The position numbers and the translations under genes were made by a program. The notes beneath the pieces are model-generated. The model saw only the letters and a list, made by a program, of their open reading frames with translations. It did not search any database and was not told where the DNA came from. Below are positions 8,022 to 17,493 of a DNA stretch of 64,000 bases, piece after piece; positions within the stretch are counted from its first letter, which is position 1, and each line of letters begins with the position of its first letter. The stretch is from Lentzea aerocolonigenes (GTDB taxonomy: Bacteria > Actinomycetota > Actinomycetes > Mycobacteriales > Pseudonocardiaceae): NCBI RefSeq assembly GCF_000974445.1, contig NZ_BBOJ01000007.1:1-64000 (forward strand), written 5' to 3'.

Positions 8022-8654
8022 TTATCGACTCAGCAGCGCCTGGGTCTTCTCCGCGACAGTGCTAACAACCGGCCACAGCTCGTTGTTCCGCCAGTTGGCC
8101 ACACCGGCCGTCGCGATGGTGTCCAGGAGTTCGCGCAGCTCGTGGACCGCGTCCACCTCCTGCTGGTCGCGGAACACGTCGCCGAGCTCGAACGAGAGCC
8201 GCGGGTTCATGACGTCCTGGACGGCCCACTGCTGCAGGACGTGTCCCGGCAGCACCTGAGCGAGCCGGTAGTAGAAGTCGGCGCGCTTCAACGGCCGGCG
8301 CACCCCCGCGTGGATGGCCGCGTCACGTGCCCACCACTCGACGACCTTCTCCGCTTCCTCCCGCGACTCCCACTGCCGCAGCTCGCGCCGCTTCAACGGC
8401 TTGGTGAGCTGGCGCTGCACGGCCGGCTGGTAGACCCCGCGCACGCGGAAGTTCGTCAGGTGCACGCGCGGCAGGACCATCTGGGACACCGGTCCGGGGC
8501 TGCCGCGGTGCCGGCCGACCACGACGACGTCCTGCCCGCCGTCACCCCACTGCGGTGGCAGCACCCACACCTTCGTGCCGGCCGAGAAGTGCTTCAGGTC
8601 GGTGGCGGCGACGTTCGCGACCACGCACCACCCCAGGAGTTCGTCCACCGTCAC
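8022..8654 (-). CDS. Hypothetical protein, 210 residues
   Basis: This cytoplasmic protein was not recognised. The N-terminal half is basic and beta-rich (VWVLPPQWGDGGQDVVVVGRH, VHLTNFRVRGVYQP); a charged linker (KPLKRRELRQWESREEAEK) leads to a helical C-terminal half with many Trp and Tyr. There is no signal peptide or membrane segment. It is divergent from the GDSL esterase gene (45 bases apart) and lies upstream of the EF-G leader region in the same direction. Codon use is normal for the window, supporting a real gene. Confidence 0.72.
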   Translation of the reverse strand: MTVDELLGWCVVANVAATDLKHFSAGTKVWVLPPQWGDGGQDVVVVGRHRGSPGPVSQMVLPRVHLTNFRVRGVYQPAVQRQLTKPLKRRELRQWESREEAEKVVEWWARDAAIHAGVRRPLKRADFYYRLAQVLPGHVLQQWAVQDVMNPRLSFELGDVFRDQQEVDAVHELRELLDTIATAGVANWRNNELWPVVSTVAEKTQALLSR

Positions 8655-8699
8655 AGTCTGCGGCGGAACACCGTTTCGACGCTCGCCGTTTTACGGGAC

Positions 8700-9287
8700 A
8701 TGCGTCTGCGTTTGCTCGGTGACTCCATCGCCGCGGGCGTCGGCAGCACGCGTGGAGAGGACACCCTCGGCCCACTGCTCGCCGCACGTCTCCGCGCGGC
8801 AGGACACCACGTCGACCTGAGGGTCCACGCCGTGCCCGGTGCCCGCTCTGCCGACCTGAAAGCGCAGGTCCGGACCGCGATCGCGGGCGGAGTCGACCTC
8901 GCCGTGATCGTCATCGGCGCGAACGACCTGACCAGGTTCGTCCCCGCCCACGTCGGCGCGCAGCAGCTGCACGACGCCGTCGCGGACCTGCGCGGTGCGG
9001 GTGCGCGGGTCGTCGTCAGCACCGCGCCCGACCTGAGCGTGGTCGCGCACGTACCGCCCGCGTTGCGCGCCGTCGTGTCGACCGTGAGCCGCGACTACGC
9101 CCAGGCGCAGCTGCAGGCCGTCATCCGGGCGGGCGGAGTCGTCGCGCACGTCGAACGTGCCGTCTCGGCTCGGTTCGCCGCTGATCCGGCGTTGTTCGCC
9201 ACCGACCGCTTCCACCCGTCCGCCGCCGGCTACCGCGTCATCGCCGAGGCGCTCGCGCCCGCGGTCGAGGCAGTTCTGCAAGCCTGA
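8700..9287 (+). CDS. SGNH/GDSL-type esterase
   Basis: A 195-residue single-domain hydrolase. Block I is GDSIAAGVG with the catalytic Ser9; block III is IGANDLTRF; block V is [10 protein letters not shown], supplying Asp169 and His172. The size and compact fold match cytoplasmic lysophospholipase/arylesterase-like SGNH enzymes; no signal peptide is seen. The ATG at 8700 starts immediately before the family's usual first strand (MRLRLLGDS); longer upstream reading is antisense to the neighbouring gene. The substrate cannot be deduced. Confidence 0.88.
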   Translation: MRLRLLGDSIAAGVGSTRGEDTLGPLLAARLRAAGHHVDLRVHAVPGARSADLKAQVRTAIAGGVDLAVIVIGANDLTRFVPAHVGAQQLHDAVADLRGAGARVVVSTAPDLSVVAHVPPALRAVVSTVSRDYAQAQLQAVIRAGGVVAHVERAVSARFAADPALFATDRFHPSAAGYRVIAEALAPAVEAVLQA

Positions 9288-9330
9288 CCGATTGCGATCA
9301 CGGCACGCGCGTCGTACTGTCCGCACTAAG

Positions 9331-9343
9331 TTCAAGCATTGAA
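9331..9343. promoter_or_regulatory. Candidate xyl operator TTCAA-GCA-TTGAA
   Basis: A perfect 5-bp inverted repeat lies 15 bases upstream of the xylA start codon, between it and any promoter. The nearby ROK-type regulator is the obvious candidate ligand, but this is inferred from position only. Confidence 0.45.
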
Positions 9344-9358
9344 CGAATGAGGTGGATC

Positions 9359-10507
9359 ATGACGGCGCCCACTCCGGCGGACAAGTTCTCCTTCGGTCTC
9401 TGGACCGTGGGCTGGCCGGGTCGCGACCCGTTCGGCGACGCCACGCGGCCGGACCTGGACGTGGTCGAGGCGGTGCAGCGGCTGGCCGAGCTCGGGGCCT
9501 ACGGGATGTCGTTCCACGACGACGACCTGTTCGGGTTCGCGGCGACCAACCGGCAGCAGCAGATCGACCGGCTCAAGGCCGCGCTCGACGAGACCGGCCT
9601 GGTCATCCCGATGATGACGACGAACCTGTTCACCCACCCGGTGTTCAAGGACGGCGGATTCACCAGCAACGACCGCGGTGTGCGGCGGTTCGCGCTGCGC
9701 AAGGTGCTGCGCAACATCGAGCTGGCGGCCGAGCTCGGCGCGAAAACCTACGTGCTGTGGGGCGGCCGTGAGGGCTCCGAGTACGACACGGCCAAGGACG
9801 TGCGGGCGGCGCTCGACCGGTACCGCGAGTCCATGAACCTGCTGACCCAGTTCGTCACGGACCGGGGCTACGACATCCGGTTCGCGCTCGAGCCGAAGCC
9901 GAACGAGCCGCGCGGCGACATCCTGCTGCCGACGATCGGGCACGCGCTCGGGTTCATCTCGACGCTCGACAAGCCGGAACTCGTCGGGCTCAACCCCGAG
10001 GTCGGGCACGAGCAGATGGCCGGGCTCAACTTCGTGCACGGCATCGCGCAGGCGTTGTGGCAGGGCAAGCTCTTCCACATCGACCTCAACGGTCAGCGCG
10101 GCATCAAGTACGACCAGGACCTGGTGTTCGGCCACGGCGACCTGATGAACGCGTTCGCGCTGGTCGACCTGCTGGAGACCGCCGGCTACGACGGTCCGCG
10201 GCACTTCGACTACAAGCCGTCACGCACCGAGGACATCAAGGGCGTGTGGGACTCCGCCGCGGCGAACATGCGGATGTACCTGCTGCTCAAGGAGCGCGCC
10301 GCCGCGTTCCGCGCCGACCCAGAGGTGCAGGAGGCGCTGCAGGTCGCGGGCGTCGCCGACCTGGGCAAGCCGACCCTGAACGACGGGGAGTCCTACGACG
10401 ACCTCCTCAAGGACGACAGCTTCGACCCGGAGAAGGCGGCCGAGCGCGGCTTCGGGTTCGTGCGGCTGAACCAGCTCGCGCTCGAGCACCTCGCGGGAGC
10501 GCGCTGA
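9359..10507 (+). CDS. xylA: Xylose isomerase
   Basis: This enzyme converts D-xylose to D-xylulose in the cytoplasm. The sequence is the compact actinobacterial type, 382 residues from the chosen ATG. Motifs are SFHDDDLFG (catalytic His and Asp), [11 protein letters not shown] (metal-binding Glu), [11 protein letters not shown] and [17 protein letters not shown] (metal-binding Asp cluster). The ATG at 9359 is preferred over one four codons earlier because AGGTGG sits just before it. It is followed after one base by xylB, so the two form an operon; the ROK repressor gene is next. Confidence 0.97.
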   Translation: MTAPTPADKFSFGLWTVGWPGRDPFGDATRPDLDVVEAVQRLAELGAYGMSFHDDDLFGFAATNRQQQIDRLKAALDETGLVIPMMTTNLFTHPVFKDGGFTSNDRGVRRFALRKVLRNIELAAELGAKTYVLWGGREGSEYDTAKDVRAALDRYRESMNLLTQFVTDRGYDIRFALEPKPNEPRGDILLPTIGHALGFISTLDKPELVGLNPEVGHEQMAGLNFVHGIAQALWQGKLFHIDLNGQRGIKYDQDLVFGHGDLMNAFALVDLLETAGYDGPRHFDYKPSRTEDIKGVWDSAAANMRMYLLLKERAAAFRADPEVQEALQVAGVADLGKPTLNDGESYDDLLKDDSFDPEKAAERGFGFVRLNQLALEHLAGAR

Positions 10508-10508
10508 C

Positions 10509-11891
10509 ATGACGCTCGTCGCGGGCGTCGACTCCTCGACGCAGTCGTGCAAGGTCGTGGTGCGCGAGGCGGAGACCGGCGAGCTCGTCCGGGAGGGCCG
10601 CGCCACGCACCCGGACGGCACCGAGGTGCACCCGTCGCACTGGTGGGACGCGCTGCAGTCCGCGCTGTCGGACGCCGGAGGGCTCGACGACGTCGCGGCG
10701 CTGAGCGTGGCGGGCCAGCAGCACGGCATGGTCTGCCTCGACGAGGACGGCGAGGTCGTGCGGGAAGCGCTGCTGTGGAACGACACCCGTTCCGCAGCGG
10801 CCGCGGCCTCCCTGACCGACGAACTGGGCGCGCAGCAGTGGGCTGAGCGGATCGGCCTGGTGCCGGTCGCGTCGTTCACGATCACCAAGCTGCGCTGGCT
10901 CGCCCAGCACGAACCGGCCAACGCGGCGCGCACCGCGGCGGTCTGCCTGCCGCACGACTGGCTGACGTGGCGGCTGCGCGGCACCGGGGACCTGGGCGAC
11001 CTGGTCACGGACCGCTCGGACGCGTCCGGCACCGGCTACTTCGACTCGGTGACGGACAAGTACGTGCCGGACCTGGTGTCGCTGGCGCTGGGCCGTTCCG
11101 ACGTGGCGCTGCCGCGCGTGCTCGGTCCCGCCGAGTTCGTCGACGGCCCGGTGCGGCTCGGCGCGGGTGCCGGGGACAACGCGGCGGCGATGCTGGGTGT
11201 CGGCGGCGGCGCGGACGTCGTGGTGTCGCTCGGCACGTCCGGCGTCGTCACGGCGACGAGTGAGGTGCGGGCGTCGGACGCGTCCGGGATCGTGGCGGGC
11301 TTCGCGGACGCCACGGGCCGGTACCTGCCGCTCGCGTGCACGTTGAACGCCGCCCGCGTGCTGGACGCGACCGCCCGGATGCTGGGCGTCGACCTCGCGA
11401 CGCTGAGCTCGCTGGCGCTGTCCGCCAAGCCCGGCGCGGAAGGCGTGGTGATGGTGCCGTACCTGGAGGGTGAACGGACGCCGAACCTCCCGGACGCGAC
11501 GGGTGCGCTGCACGGCCTGACGCTGACGAACGCCACACCGGCGAACATCGCGCGTGCCGCCGTGGAGGGCATGTTGTGCGGGCTCGCGGTGGGGCTCGAC
11601 GCGTTGGCCGAGCAGGGTGCGGACGTCACCGGTGTGCGGCTGGTGGGCGGGGCGGCGGTCTCGCCCGCGGTGCGGGAGATCGCGCCGGTCGTGTTCGGGG
11701 TGCCGGTGACCGTGCCGGCGCCGGGTGAGTACGTCGCGGACGGTGCGGCCCGGCAGGCGGCGTGGACGCTCGCCGGTGGGGCGACACCGCCGGAGTGGAC
11801 GCTCGCGGAGAGCCGGCGGTACGAGGCGGACGCGGTGCCGGAGGTGCGGGCCCGGTACGCGGACGCGGCGCAGAAGTACCTGAGCCGATGA
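10509..11891 (+). CDS. xylB: Xylulokinase
   Basis: A 460-residue FGGY-family kinase that phosphorylates D-xylulose with ATP to give D-xylulose 5-phosphate for the pentose phosphate pathway. N-terminal [13 protein letters not shown] is the phosphate loop, VAGQQHGMV the sugar-site signature, [10 protein letters not shown] the second phosphate motif and [13 protein letters not shown] the FGGY C-terminal signature. It starts two bases after the xylA stop, indicating tight co-expression. A perfect 10-bp hairpin 16 bases downstream probably ends the operon. Confidence 0.96.
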   Translation: MTLVAGVDSSTQSCKVVVREAETGELVREGRATHPDGTEVHPSHWWDALQSALSDAGGLDDVAALSVAGQQHGMVCLDEDGEVVREALLWNDTRSAAAAASLTDELGAQQWAERIGLVPVASFTITKLRWLAQHEPANAARTAAVCLPHDWLTWRLRGTGDLGDLVTDRSDASGTGYFDSVTDKYVPDLVSLALGRSDVALPRVLGPAEFVDGPVRLGAGAGDNAAAMLGVGGGADVVVSLGTSGVVTATSEVRASDASGIVAGFADATGRYLPLACTLNAARVLDATARMLGVDLATLSSLALSAKPGAEGVVMVPYLEGERTPNLPDATGALHGLTLTNATPANIARAAVEGMLCGLAVGLDALAEQGADVTGVRLVGGAAVSPAVREIAPVVFGVPVTVPAPGEYVADGAARQAAWTLAGGATPPEWTLAESRRYEADAVPEVRARYADAAQKYLSR

Positions 11892-11907
11892 GCAGCGCCG
11901 AGGAGGT

Positions 11908-11939
11908 GCCGCACCCCTGCAAGCCCGGCGGGGTGCGGC
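11908..11939 (+). terminator. Terminator after xylAB
   Basis: GCCGCACCCC (11908-11917) and GGGGTGCGGC (11930-11939) form a perfect 10-bp stem with a 12-base loop between xylB and the ROK regulator gene. It separates the operon from its regulator. Confidence 0.75.
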
Positions 11940-11970
11940 TCCCCCGGTCGTCACCGCGATACTGGGCGCG

Positions 11971-13110
11971 ATGACCACCGTCGACCACCTGCGACAGGTT
12001 CGCCTCGGCAACCTGCGAACGGTCCTGCTCGCACTCGTCGACCGTCCCGGCTCGCGGGCCGACCTCGCGGCCCGCACCGGTCTCACCAAAGCCACCCTCT
12101 CCAACCTCACCGAACCGTTGCTGGCCAACGGGATCCTCCTCGAGGAGCCCGCGGCCCTCACCGGCATGGGCAGGCCGTCCAAGCCACTGCGCTTCCACCC
12201 GGACGGACCGGTCGCGATCGGCGCGGAGATCAACGTCAGCCACCTCGCCGTCGAGACCCTCGGCCTCGACGGCGAGACCCTCCAGCGCCACCTCGTGCCC
12301 ACCGACATCCGCAAATCCACGCCGGACGAGGTGCTCGACCGCGTCGCCGAGCTGATCAACCAGATCTCCGGACCGCGCAAGCACCTCGGCGTCGGCTTGG
12401 CGATCCCCGGCGTGGTGCACGACGGCGTCGTCGTCCGGGCCCCCAACCTGCCGAAACTCGTCGGCGCGCCACTCGCCGAAGGGCTGCGCCGCCGCCTCGG
12501 TCTCGACGTCGAGCTCGACAACGAGGCCAACGTCGCGGCGCTCGCGCACCTGTGGCCTCACCACCTCGCCGGCGAGGACTTCGTGCACGTCTCCGCCGAC
12601 GTCGGCATCGGTGCGGGCGTGGTCCTCAACGGCGAGGTGTACCGCGGTGTCAGCGGGTTCGCGGGCGAGCTCGGGCACGTCGTGATCGAACGCGACGGTG
12701 TCCGGTGCACGTGCGGCAGCCGGGGCTGCGTCGAGCGGTACGCGGGTCTCGACGTCATCCTGCGCGAGGCGGGACGACGCCGGCTCGACTCGCTCCAGAA
12801 AGCACTCGACGCGGGTGATCCCAAGGCGCTCAAGGCGGTCCGCGACGCCGGAGAGGCGCTCGGGGTCGGACTGGCGACGCTGATGAACCTCTTCGACGTG
12901 CCGACGGTCGTGCTCGGCGGCAGCTACGCCGTGCTGCACGAGCACCTCAGCGCCGCCGTCCAGTCCGAAATGGACGGCCGGGTGCTCGCCGGCGGCGAGC
13001 GGCACACCCGGTTGATCGCCTCACCCCTCGGCGAGTTCGCCGTGGCGCGGGGTGCGGCGGGACTGGTCACCCGGCGCGCCGTGCACCAGCCCGAGCGCCT
13101 TTTCGCATAG
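11971..13110 (+). CDS. ROK-family transcriptional repressor, probable XylR
   Basis: This 379-residue protein has an N-terminal winged helix-turn-helix (about 10-65, ADLAARTGLTKATLSNLTEPLL) and a ROK sugar-kinase-like domain. The ROK part includes GVGLAIPG, the nucleotide-site motif SADVGIGAGVV, GFAGELGHV and the zinc-binding cluster CTCGSRGC (about 248-255). Such proteins repress sugar operons and release DNA on binding the sugar. Position after xylAB suggests it is the xylose repressor. GATACT at 11958-11963 lies about one -10 distance before the ATG, so its transcript may be leaderless. Confidence 0.88.
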   Translation: MTTVDHLRQVRLGNLRTVLLALVDRPGSRADLAARTGLTKATLSNLTEPLLANGILLEEPAALTGMGRPSKPLRFHPDGPVAIGAEINVSHLAVETLGLDGETLQRHLVPTDIRKSTPDEVLDRVAELINQISGPRKHLGVGLAIPGVVHDGVVVRAPNLPKLVGAPLAEGLRRRLGLDVELDNEANVAALAHLWPHHLAGEDFVHVSADVGIGAGVVLNGEVYRGVSGFAGELGHVVIERDGVRCTCGSRGCVERYAGLDVILREAGRRRLDSLQKALDAGDPKALKAVRDAGEALGVGLATLMNLFDVPTVVLGGSYAVLHEHLSAAVQSEMDGRVLAGGERHTRLIASPLGEFAVARGAAGLVTRRAVHQPERLFA

Positions 13111-13384
13111 CCAGTCCGCCCAGGCCGGCGGCGGCCAGCCCCACGACCAGGGAGAGGTAGCCACCGACGATGCCGTAGCCGGTGCCGGGGCCGCCCTTGG
13201 CCATGAGCACGACCAGCAGGCCGATCACCGCACCGACGGCACCCGTCCCCACCGCCACGACGGCACCCCGTCCACGCCTCAGAGCCAGCACGCCCAGCAC
13301 AACTCCGACGATTCCGATCGCGGCGCCCACCAGCGACCAGGCACGTCCCGCGGTCATCTCATATGCAGCAACAGCAAGATTCAT
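13067..13384 (-). CDS. Small membrane protein, DUF6223-like
   Basis: About 105 residues from the ATG at 13384 (MNLAVAAYEMTAGRAW), with three hydrophobic segments broken by GRGAVVAVGTGAVGAV and the Gly-rich loop AKGGPGTGYGIVGGY. The latter resembles the conserved loop of DUF6223 membrane proteins. An upstream start (13441) would add a basic leader of unlikely composition. The gene runs convergently into the ROK regulator, overlapping it by 44 bases. Function is unknown. Confidence 0.65.
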   Translation of the reverse strand: MNLAVAAYEMTAGRAWSLVGAAIGIVGVVLGVLALRRGRGAVVAVGTGAVGAVIGLLVVLMAKGGPGTGYGIVGGYLSLVVGLAAAGLGGLAMRKGARAGARRAG

Positions 13385-13516
13385 GGCAAGAGCATGTCTT
13401 CGGCGCCCACCGCGAGTCGTCGTGCGCGCGCAGACAACCACTACTGCGCTCGTAGTAGATCAACAGTCCTCCCCGTGCAGGATCTACCAGCGCGAACATC
13501 GGATTAAGGTGCACGC

Positions 13517-14599
13517 ATGAACGCGCGTTGGCTGGACTGGGTGATCGCCGCCGGAGTGGCGGCGAGCCTCGTGACCGCCGGGCACCCCGCCACCGGGCCC
13601 GGTTACGCGTTGCTGGCCGCGAGCGGGCTCGCGCTGGCGGCGCGCAGGACGGCGCCGGTCGCGGTGCTGGCCGCCACGGGACTCCTCGCGCTGGGCTACC
13701 AGGCGACCGGCGCCGACGTGCCGGTGATCGCGTTCCTGTTCGCGGTCTACTCGACGATGAGGGCTGGCCACCGGGTCGTCACGCTCGTTGGCTCGGTCCT
13801 GATGCTCGCCGCGCTCCCCGTCGCGGCGCTCCTCTCGCCCCGCGACCTCACCACCTACGAGGCGTTCGCGCAGACCCGGGACGTCCTGCAGATCGCGTGG
13901 CTCATCGCCGCCGCGGCCGCCGGTGAAGCGCTCAGGCAGGCCGAGCGCAGGGCCGACGAGGCCGAACGCACCCGCGAGGAGACCGCGCGCCGCCGTGCCA
14001 ACGAGGAACGCCTGCACATCGCGCGCGAGCTGCACGACTCGCTCACCCACCAGATCTCGGTGATCAAGCTCCAGGCCGAGGTCGCGGTCCACCTGGCGCA
14101 GAAGCGCGGCGAGGACGTGCCGGAAGCCCTCGTGGCCATCCGGGACGCGGGCCGGGAGGCGGCCAGGGAGCTCCGCGCGACGCTGGAAGCGCTCAGAGAC
14201 GACGACAAGAACCCGCCGCACGGCATCGACGACGTCGCCGAGCTGGTGCAACGCGCCCGAGCCACCGGTCTCGACGCGCAGCTGACCATCGAGGGCCGCA
14301 ACACCGACGTGCCGGCCGCCGTGGAACGCACGGCGTACCGGATCGTGCAGGAGTCGCTGACGAACATCGCCCGCCACGCCGCCGCCGCGACCGCGCAGGT
14401 CCGCATCGACTTCCGTCCCGACGCGCTGCTCATCCGTGTCGACGACGACGGCAAGGCCTCTCCCAAGACGTCCGAACCGGGCGTCGGACTGCTCGGCATG
14501 CGTGAACGCGTCACCGCACTCGGCGGCAGCCTCCAGGCCGCACCGCGCACCGAGGGCGGGTTCACCGTGCAGGCCGAACTCCCGGTGGCACAGCCGTGA
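13517..14599 (+). CDS. Two-component sensor histidine kinase, NarL-system type
   Basis: This 360-residue kinase has four to five N-terminal membrane segments (about 1-130), a charged coiled linker (about 135-170), and a HisKA_3 dimerisation domain with phospho-acceptor His173 in ARELHDSLTH. The C-terminal ATPase domain shows AYRIVQESLTNIARHA (N-box), DDDG (G1) and GVGLLGMRERV (G2). There is no extracellular sensor domain, so the signal is probably membrane-derived. The stop overlaps the response-regulator start by 4 bases, defining the cognate pair. An ACTAC-N7-GTAGT inverted repeat near 13442-13460 lies in its promoter region. Confidence 0.94.
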   Translation: MNARWLDWVIAAGVAASLVTAGHPATGPGYALLAASGLALAARRTAPVAVLAATGLLALGYQATGADVPVIAFLFAVYSTMRAGHRVVTLVGSVLMLAALPVAALLSPRDLTTYEAFAQTRDVLQIAWLIAAAAAGEALRQAERRADEAERTREETARRRANEERLHIARELHDSLTHQISVIKLQAEVAVHLAQKRGEDVPEALVAIRDAGREAARELRATLEALRDDDKNPPHGIDDVAELVQRARATGLDAQLTIEGRNTDVPAAVERTAYRIVQESLTNIARHAAAATAQVRIDFRPDALLIRVDDDGKASPKTSEPGVGLLGMRERVTALGGSLQAAPRTEGGFTVQAELPVAQP

Positions 14600-15249
14600 T
14601 CCGCGTGCTCCTGGTCGACGACCAGCCGTTGATCCGCAGCGGCTTCCGCGCGTTGCTCGACGCGGAGGACGACATCGAGGTCGTGGCAGAAGCGGCGAAC
14701 GGCTCCGAAGGCGTCGACCAGGCCCGGCGGCACCTCCCGGACATCGCGCTGATCGACATCCAGATGCCGGACGTCGACGGCATCGAGGCGACCAGGCGCA
14801 TCGCCGCCGATCCGGCCCTCGCGGCCGTCCACGTCGTGATCCTGACCAACTACGGCCTCGACGAGTACGTCTTCCACGCGCTGAAGGCAGGCGCGGCAGG
14901 GTTCCTCGTGAAGGACGTGCAGCCGGAGGACTTCCTGCACGCCGTCCGGGTAGCGGCCCGCGGCGACGCACTGCTCGCCCCGTCGATCACCCGCCGGCTG
15001 ATCGACCGGTACGTCAGCCAGCCGCCGCGGCAGAACGTGAGCCTCGGGCAGCTCACCAACCGCGAACGGGAAGCCGTCGTGATGGTCGCTCGTGGTCTGT
15101 CGAACGACGCGATCGCGGCGGCCATGGTGATCAGCCCGCTCACCGCCAAGACGCACGTGAACCGCGCGATGACCAAGCTGCACGCACGGGACCGCGCGCA
15201 GCTCGTGGTCATCGCCTACGAGTCGGGCCTGGTGGTGCCGCAGGCCTGA
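14596..15249 (+). CDS. NarL/LuxR-family response regulator
   Basis: A 217-residue regulator with a receiver domain (about 1-120) containing the acidic pair DD at 8-9, phospho-acceptor Asp54 in LIDIQMPDVDG, Thr in ILTN and Lys in FLVKDV. The C-terminal LuxR-type DNA-binding domain (about 150-210) reads LTNREREAVVMVARGLSNDA and TAKTHVNRAMTKL. It starts at a GTG inside the kinase gene's last codons, so translation is coupled. Targets are unknown; its own operon or the pentapeptide gene downstream are possible. Confidence 0.95.
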   Translation: MIRVLLVDDQPLIRSGFRALLDAEDDIEVVAEAANGSEGVDQARRHLPDIALIDIQMPDVDGIEATRRIAADPALAAVHVVILTNYGLDEYVFHALKAGAAGFLVKDVQPEDFLHAVRVAARGDALLAPSITRRLIDRYVSQPPRQNVSLGQLTNREREAVVMVARGLSNDAIAAAMVISPLTAKTHVNRAMTKLHARDRAQLVVIAYESGLVVPQA

Positions 15250-15291
15250 TGAACACGGGCTGGTCTGCGGTGTAACGCAGGTGAAGCCGAG

Positions 15292-15325
15292 CTCCGATCA
15301 GGTAGGCGAACCCGCGTGATCGGAG
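15292..15325 (+). promoter_or_regulatory. Hairpin sequestering the ribosome-binding site of the next gene
   Basis: CTCCGATCA (15292-15300) pairs perfectly with TGATCGGAG (15317-15325). The right arm contains most of the GGAGG (15322-15326) that serves the TTG start at 15333, so the folded RNA would hide the ribosome-binding site. It could equally be a protein-binding inverted repeat. Confidence 0.5.
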
Positions 15326-15332
15326 GTCAGCT

Positions 15333-16538
15333 TTGAGCTTCCCCAGGCGCCTCGTCGCCGTCGGGCTCGTGGGCACGGTGCTGATCCTGATCAGCCTGAT
15401 CACGTTGACCAGCTGGCAGACCTGGGCCGGGATCGGCGACTTCCTCTGGCAGAACCGCATCCGGATCCTGCTGATCGGCCTGGGCTCGTACCTCCTGTTC
15501 GTCGCGATCAGGAACACCCGCCGGTTGATGGTCCGCCGACCGCGGTCGCCCGCGTTGAGACCCGCGGTCGTCGTCGGCGCCGGGGTGATCGTCGCCGCCG
15601 TCGGCTGGGGTGCGACGAGCTGGCTGCTGGCGGAGGCGAACAAGGCGCCTGCGGACGCCCGGCCGCAGGCCCGAGTCGAGGCGATCAAGACGGGCCTGAG
15701 CATCGGCGCGGGCACCGGTGGTGTGTTCGCGCTGCTGCTGGCGGTTCGGCGGCAGTGGCACCAGGAGATCACCGCCGCGGACACCAACCTCGACGCCTCG
15801 GAGAAGCGGATCACCGAGCTGTACACGAAGGCGGTCGAGCAGCTCGGCTCGGACAAGGCACCGGTTCGGCTGGGCGGCCTGTACGCGTTGGAACGGCTGG
15901 CGCAGAACAACGAGTCACAACGCCAGACCATCGTGAACGTGTTCTGCGCCTACCTGCGCATGCCCAACACCTACGAGTCGGCCAGTGACCAGGCGCAGGA
16001 GCGGGAGGTCCGGCTGACCGCCCAGCACCTGATCCGTGATCACCTGCACGCCGCGCAGAAGGGGTTTCCGCCGTCCACGTTCTGGCCCGGCATCCGCATC
16101 GATCTCACTGGTGCAGTCCTGGAGGATTTCAGCCTTGCCGGTTGCCAGGTCGGTCCGGCGAACTTCACCGACGCGACCTTCACCGGGACCGCCACGTTCG
16201 CCGAGGCCGATCTGCGCGGTCACGCCCTCTTCGCTCGAACGCGCTTCGAAGGATTCGCTCTCTTCGACGACACGACCTTCCCCATGGGCATCACGGACTT
16301 CGTCTCGGCCACCTTCACCGGACCCTGTTCATTGGACGGCGCTTCCTTCGGCACGGTGTACTTCCACAGCGCGACCTTCAAATCCAGCGTGACCGGCACG
16401 ATCCACGCCTCCGAGGTGTATGGGCAACCAGGCACGGTCTACCTTTGCCCGCAGCCCGACCCGTTTCACCGCGATCCCTGCCCACCGCCGCCGAAACCGC
16501 CGGTGGACGGGGTTCAAGTCGCCCCGCAGGCCGGGTGA
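15333..16538 (+). CDS. Membrane pentapeptide-repeat protein
   Basis: This 401-residue protein starts at TTG with GGAGG six bases before it. Two or three membrane helices lie in the first 145 residues. A conserved linker of this actinobacterial family follows (EQLGSDKAPVRLGGLYALERL, then QRQTIVNVFCAYLRMP). About residues 250-350 hold degenerate pentapeptide repeats of the A(D/N)(L/F)xx type (ANFTDATFTGTATFAEADL), which build a right-handed beta-helix. The tail is Pro-rich. Function is unknown. The 3' end overlaps the convergent patatin gene by 25 bases. Confidence 0.8.
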   Translation: MSFPRRLVAVGLVGTVLILISLITLTSWQTWAGIGDFLWQNRIRILLIGLGSYLLFVAIRNTRRLMVRRPRSPALRPAVVVGAGVIVAAVGWGATSWLLAEANKAPADARPQARVEAIKTGLSIGAGTGGVFALLLAVRRQWHQEITAADTNLDASEKRITELYTKAVEQLGSDKAPVRLGGLYALERLAQNNESQRQTIVNVFCAYLRMPNTYESASDQAQEREVRLTAQHLIRDHLHAAQKGFPPSTFWPGIRIDLTGAVLEDFSLAGCQVGPANFTDATFTGTATFAEADLRGHALFARTRFEGFALFDDTTFPMGITDFVSATFTGPCSLDGASFGTVYFHSATFKSSVTGTIHASEVYGQPGTVYLCPQPDPFHRDPCPPPPKPPVDGVQVAPQAG

Positions 16539-17347
16539 ACGGGCCCAGGCAGACACCCGGCGGCCAGCCAGTCACGCGTGCTGACGAACGCCGCGTCGAT
16601 CAACTCCTGCGCCCGCCCGAAGTCCCCTGGTGACACCCGCAACGGGCACAACGACGGCACCACCCGCAGGTCAACGGAATCCCGATACCGCTCCACGTCC
16701 AGCGCCAGCCGGTGGTTGACCAGCAACGTCAACGCCTGCAACGCGACCCCGATCGCACTGCGCGGCGGCGACGTCAACGCACACGCGTACCCGGTCGGGA
16801 GCACCCACACCTGGTCCGCCCCCAGCTCGACCGCGTGCGACACGGGATTGTTGTTCACCGCGCCGCCGTCCATCAGGTAGCGGCCGTCGAGCTGCAGCGG
16901 CGGGAACACCGCGGGGATCGCGGTCGAGGCGAGCACCGAGTCGACCGCGTTTCCCTTGGAGAGCAGCACTTCCGCGCCCGACAACACGTCGGTGGCGCCC
17001 ACGTGCACCGGGATCGCCGTGCCGGTCAGGTCGATCGAGCCCAGCGACCGTTCCAGCACCCGGCGCAAGGAGGACTGCGGCACCAGGTGGTCGCGGAACC
17101 CCAGCAACCCGAGTAAGCCCTGCACCGGCCGAAGAGGGAAGACATCCGTCCGCCTCAACGAGACCCACAAAGACACGAGAGAGTCCACATCGGACGGATG
17201 CAACGCGAACCACACGGCGTTGGCCGCGCCCACCGAGGTGCCGACCATGAAGTCCGGGCGGACATCGGCTTCGGTGAGCGCGGCCAGCATGCCGACCTCA
17301 ATCGCGCCCAAGCTCCCACCGCCTGCGAGCACGAACGCGGTCGCCAT
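16514..17347 (-). CDS. Patatin-like phospholipase
   Basis: This 277-residue protein is a patatin acyl hydrolase using a Ser-Asp dyad: oxyanion loop LAGGGSLGA (8-15), nucleophile Ser38 in GTSVG, and catalytic Asp in MDGGAVNNNP (about 160). No signal peptide follows the chosen ATG at 17347, so it is probably cytoplasmic and acts on phospholipid or acyl esters. That start has GAGGAGGATGAGGAC before it and begins directly with the first strand; the frame extends 43 codons further upstream without family features. It is divergent from the GH63-like gene. Confidence 0.9.
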   Translation of the reverse strand: MATAFVLAGGGSLGAIEVGMLAALTEADVRPDFMVGTSVGAANAVWFALHPSDVDSLVSLWVSLRRTDVFPLRPVQGLLGLLGFRDHLVPQSSLRRVLERSLGSIDLTGTAIPVHVGATDVLSGAEVLLSKGNAVDSVLASTAIPAVFPPLQLDGRYLMDGGAVNNNPVSHAVELGADQVWVLPTGYACALTSPPRSAIGVALQALTLLVNHRLALDVERYRDSVDLRVVPSLCPLRVSPGDFGRAQELIDAAFVSTRDWLAAGCLPGPVHPACGAT

Positions 17348-17493
17348 GTCCTCATCCTCCTCGCCGGGCAGGCGAACAAGCGAGGGGCCAACTCCTCCGC
17401 GACGGGTGGCGGCACGGCCCCGAACCATCCGCACCGGATGAACCGGCGCACCCGATCGTCCGGCGAGCCTGAACACCCCAGCGGAGACGAGAG

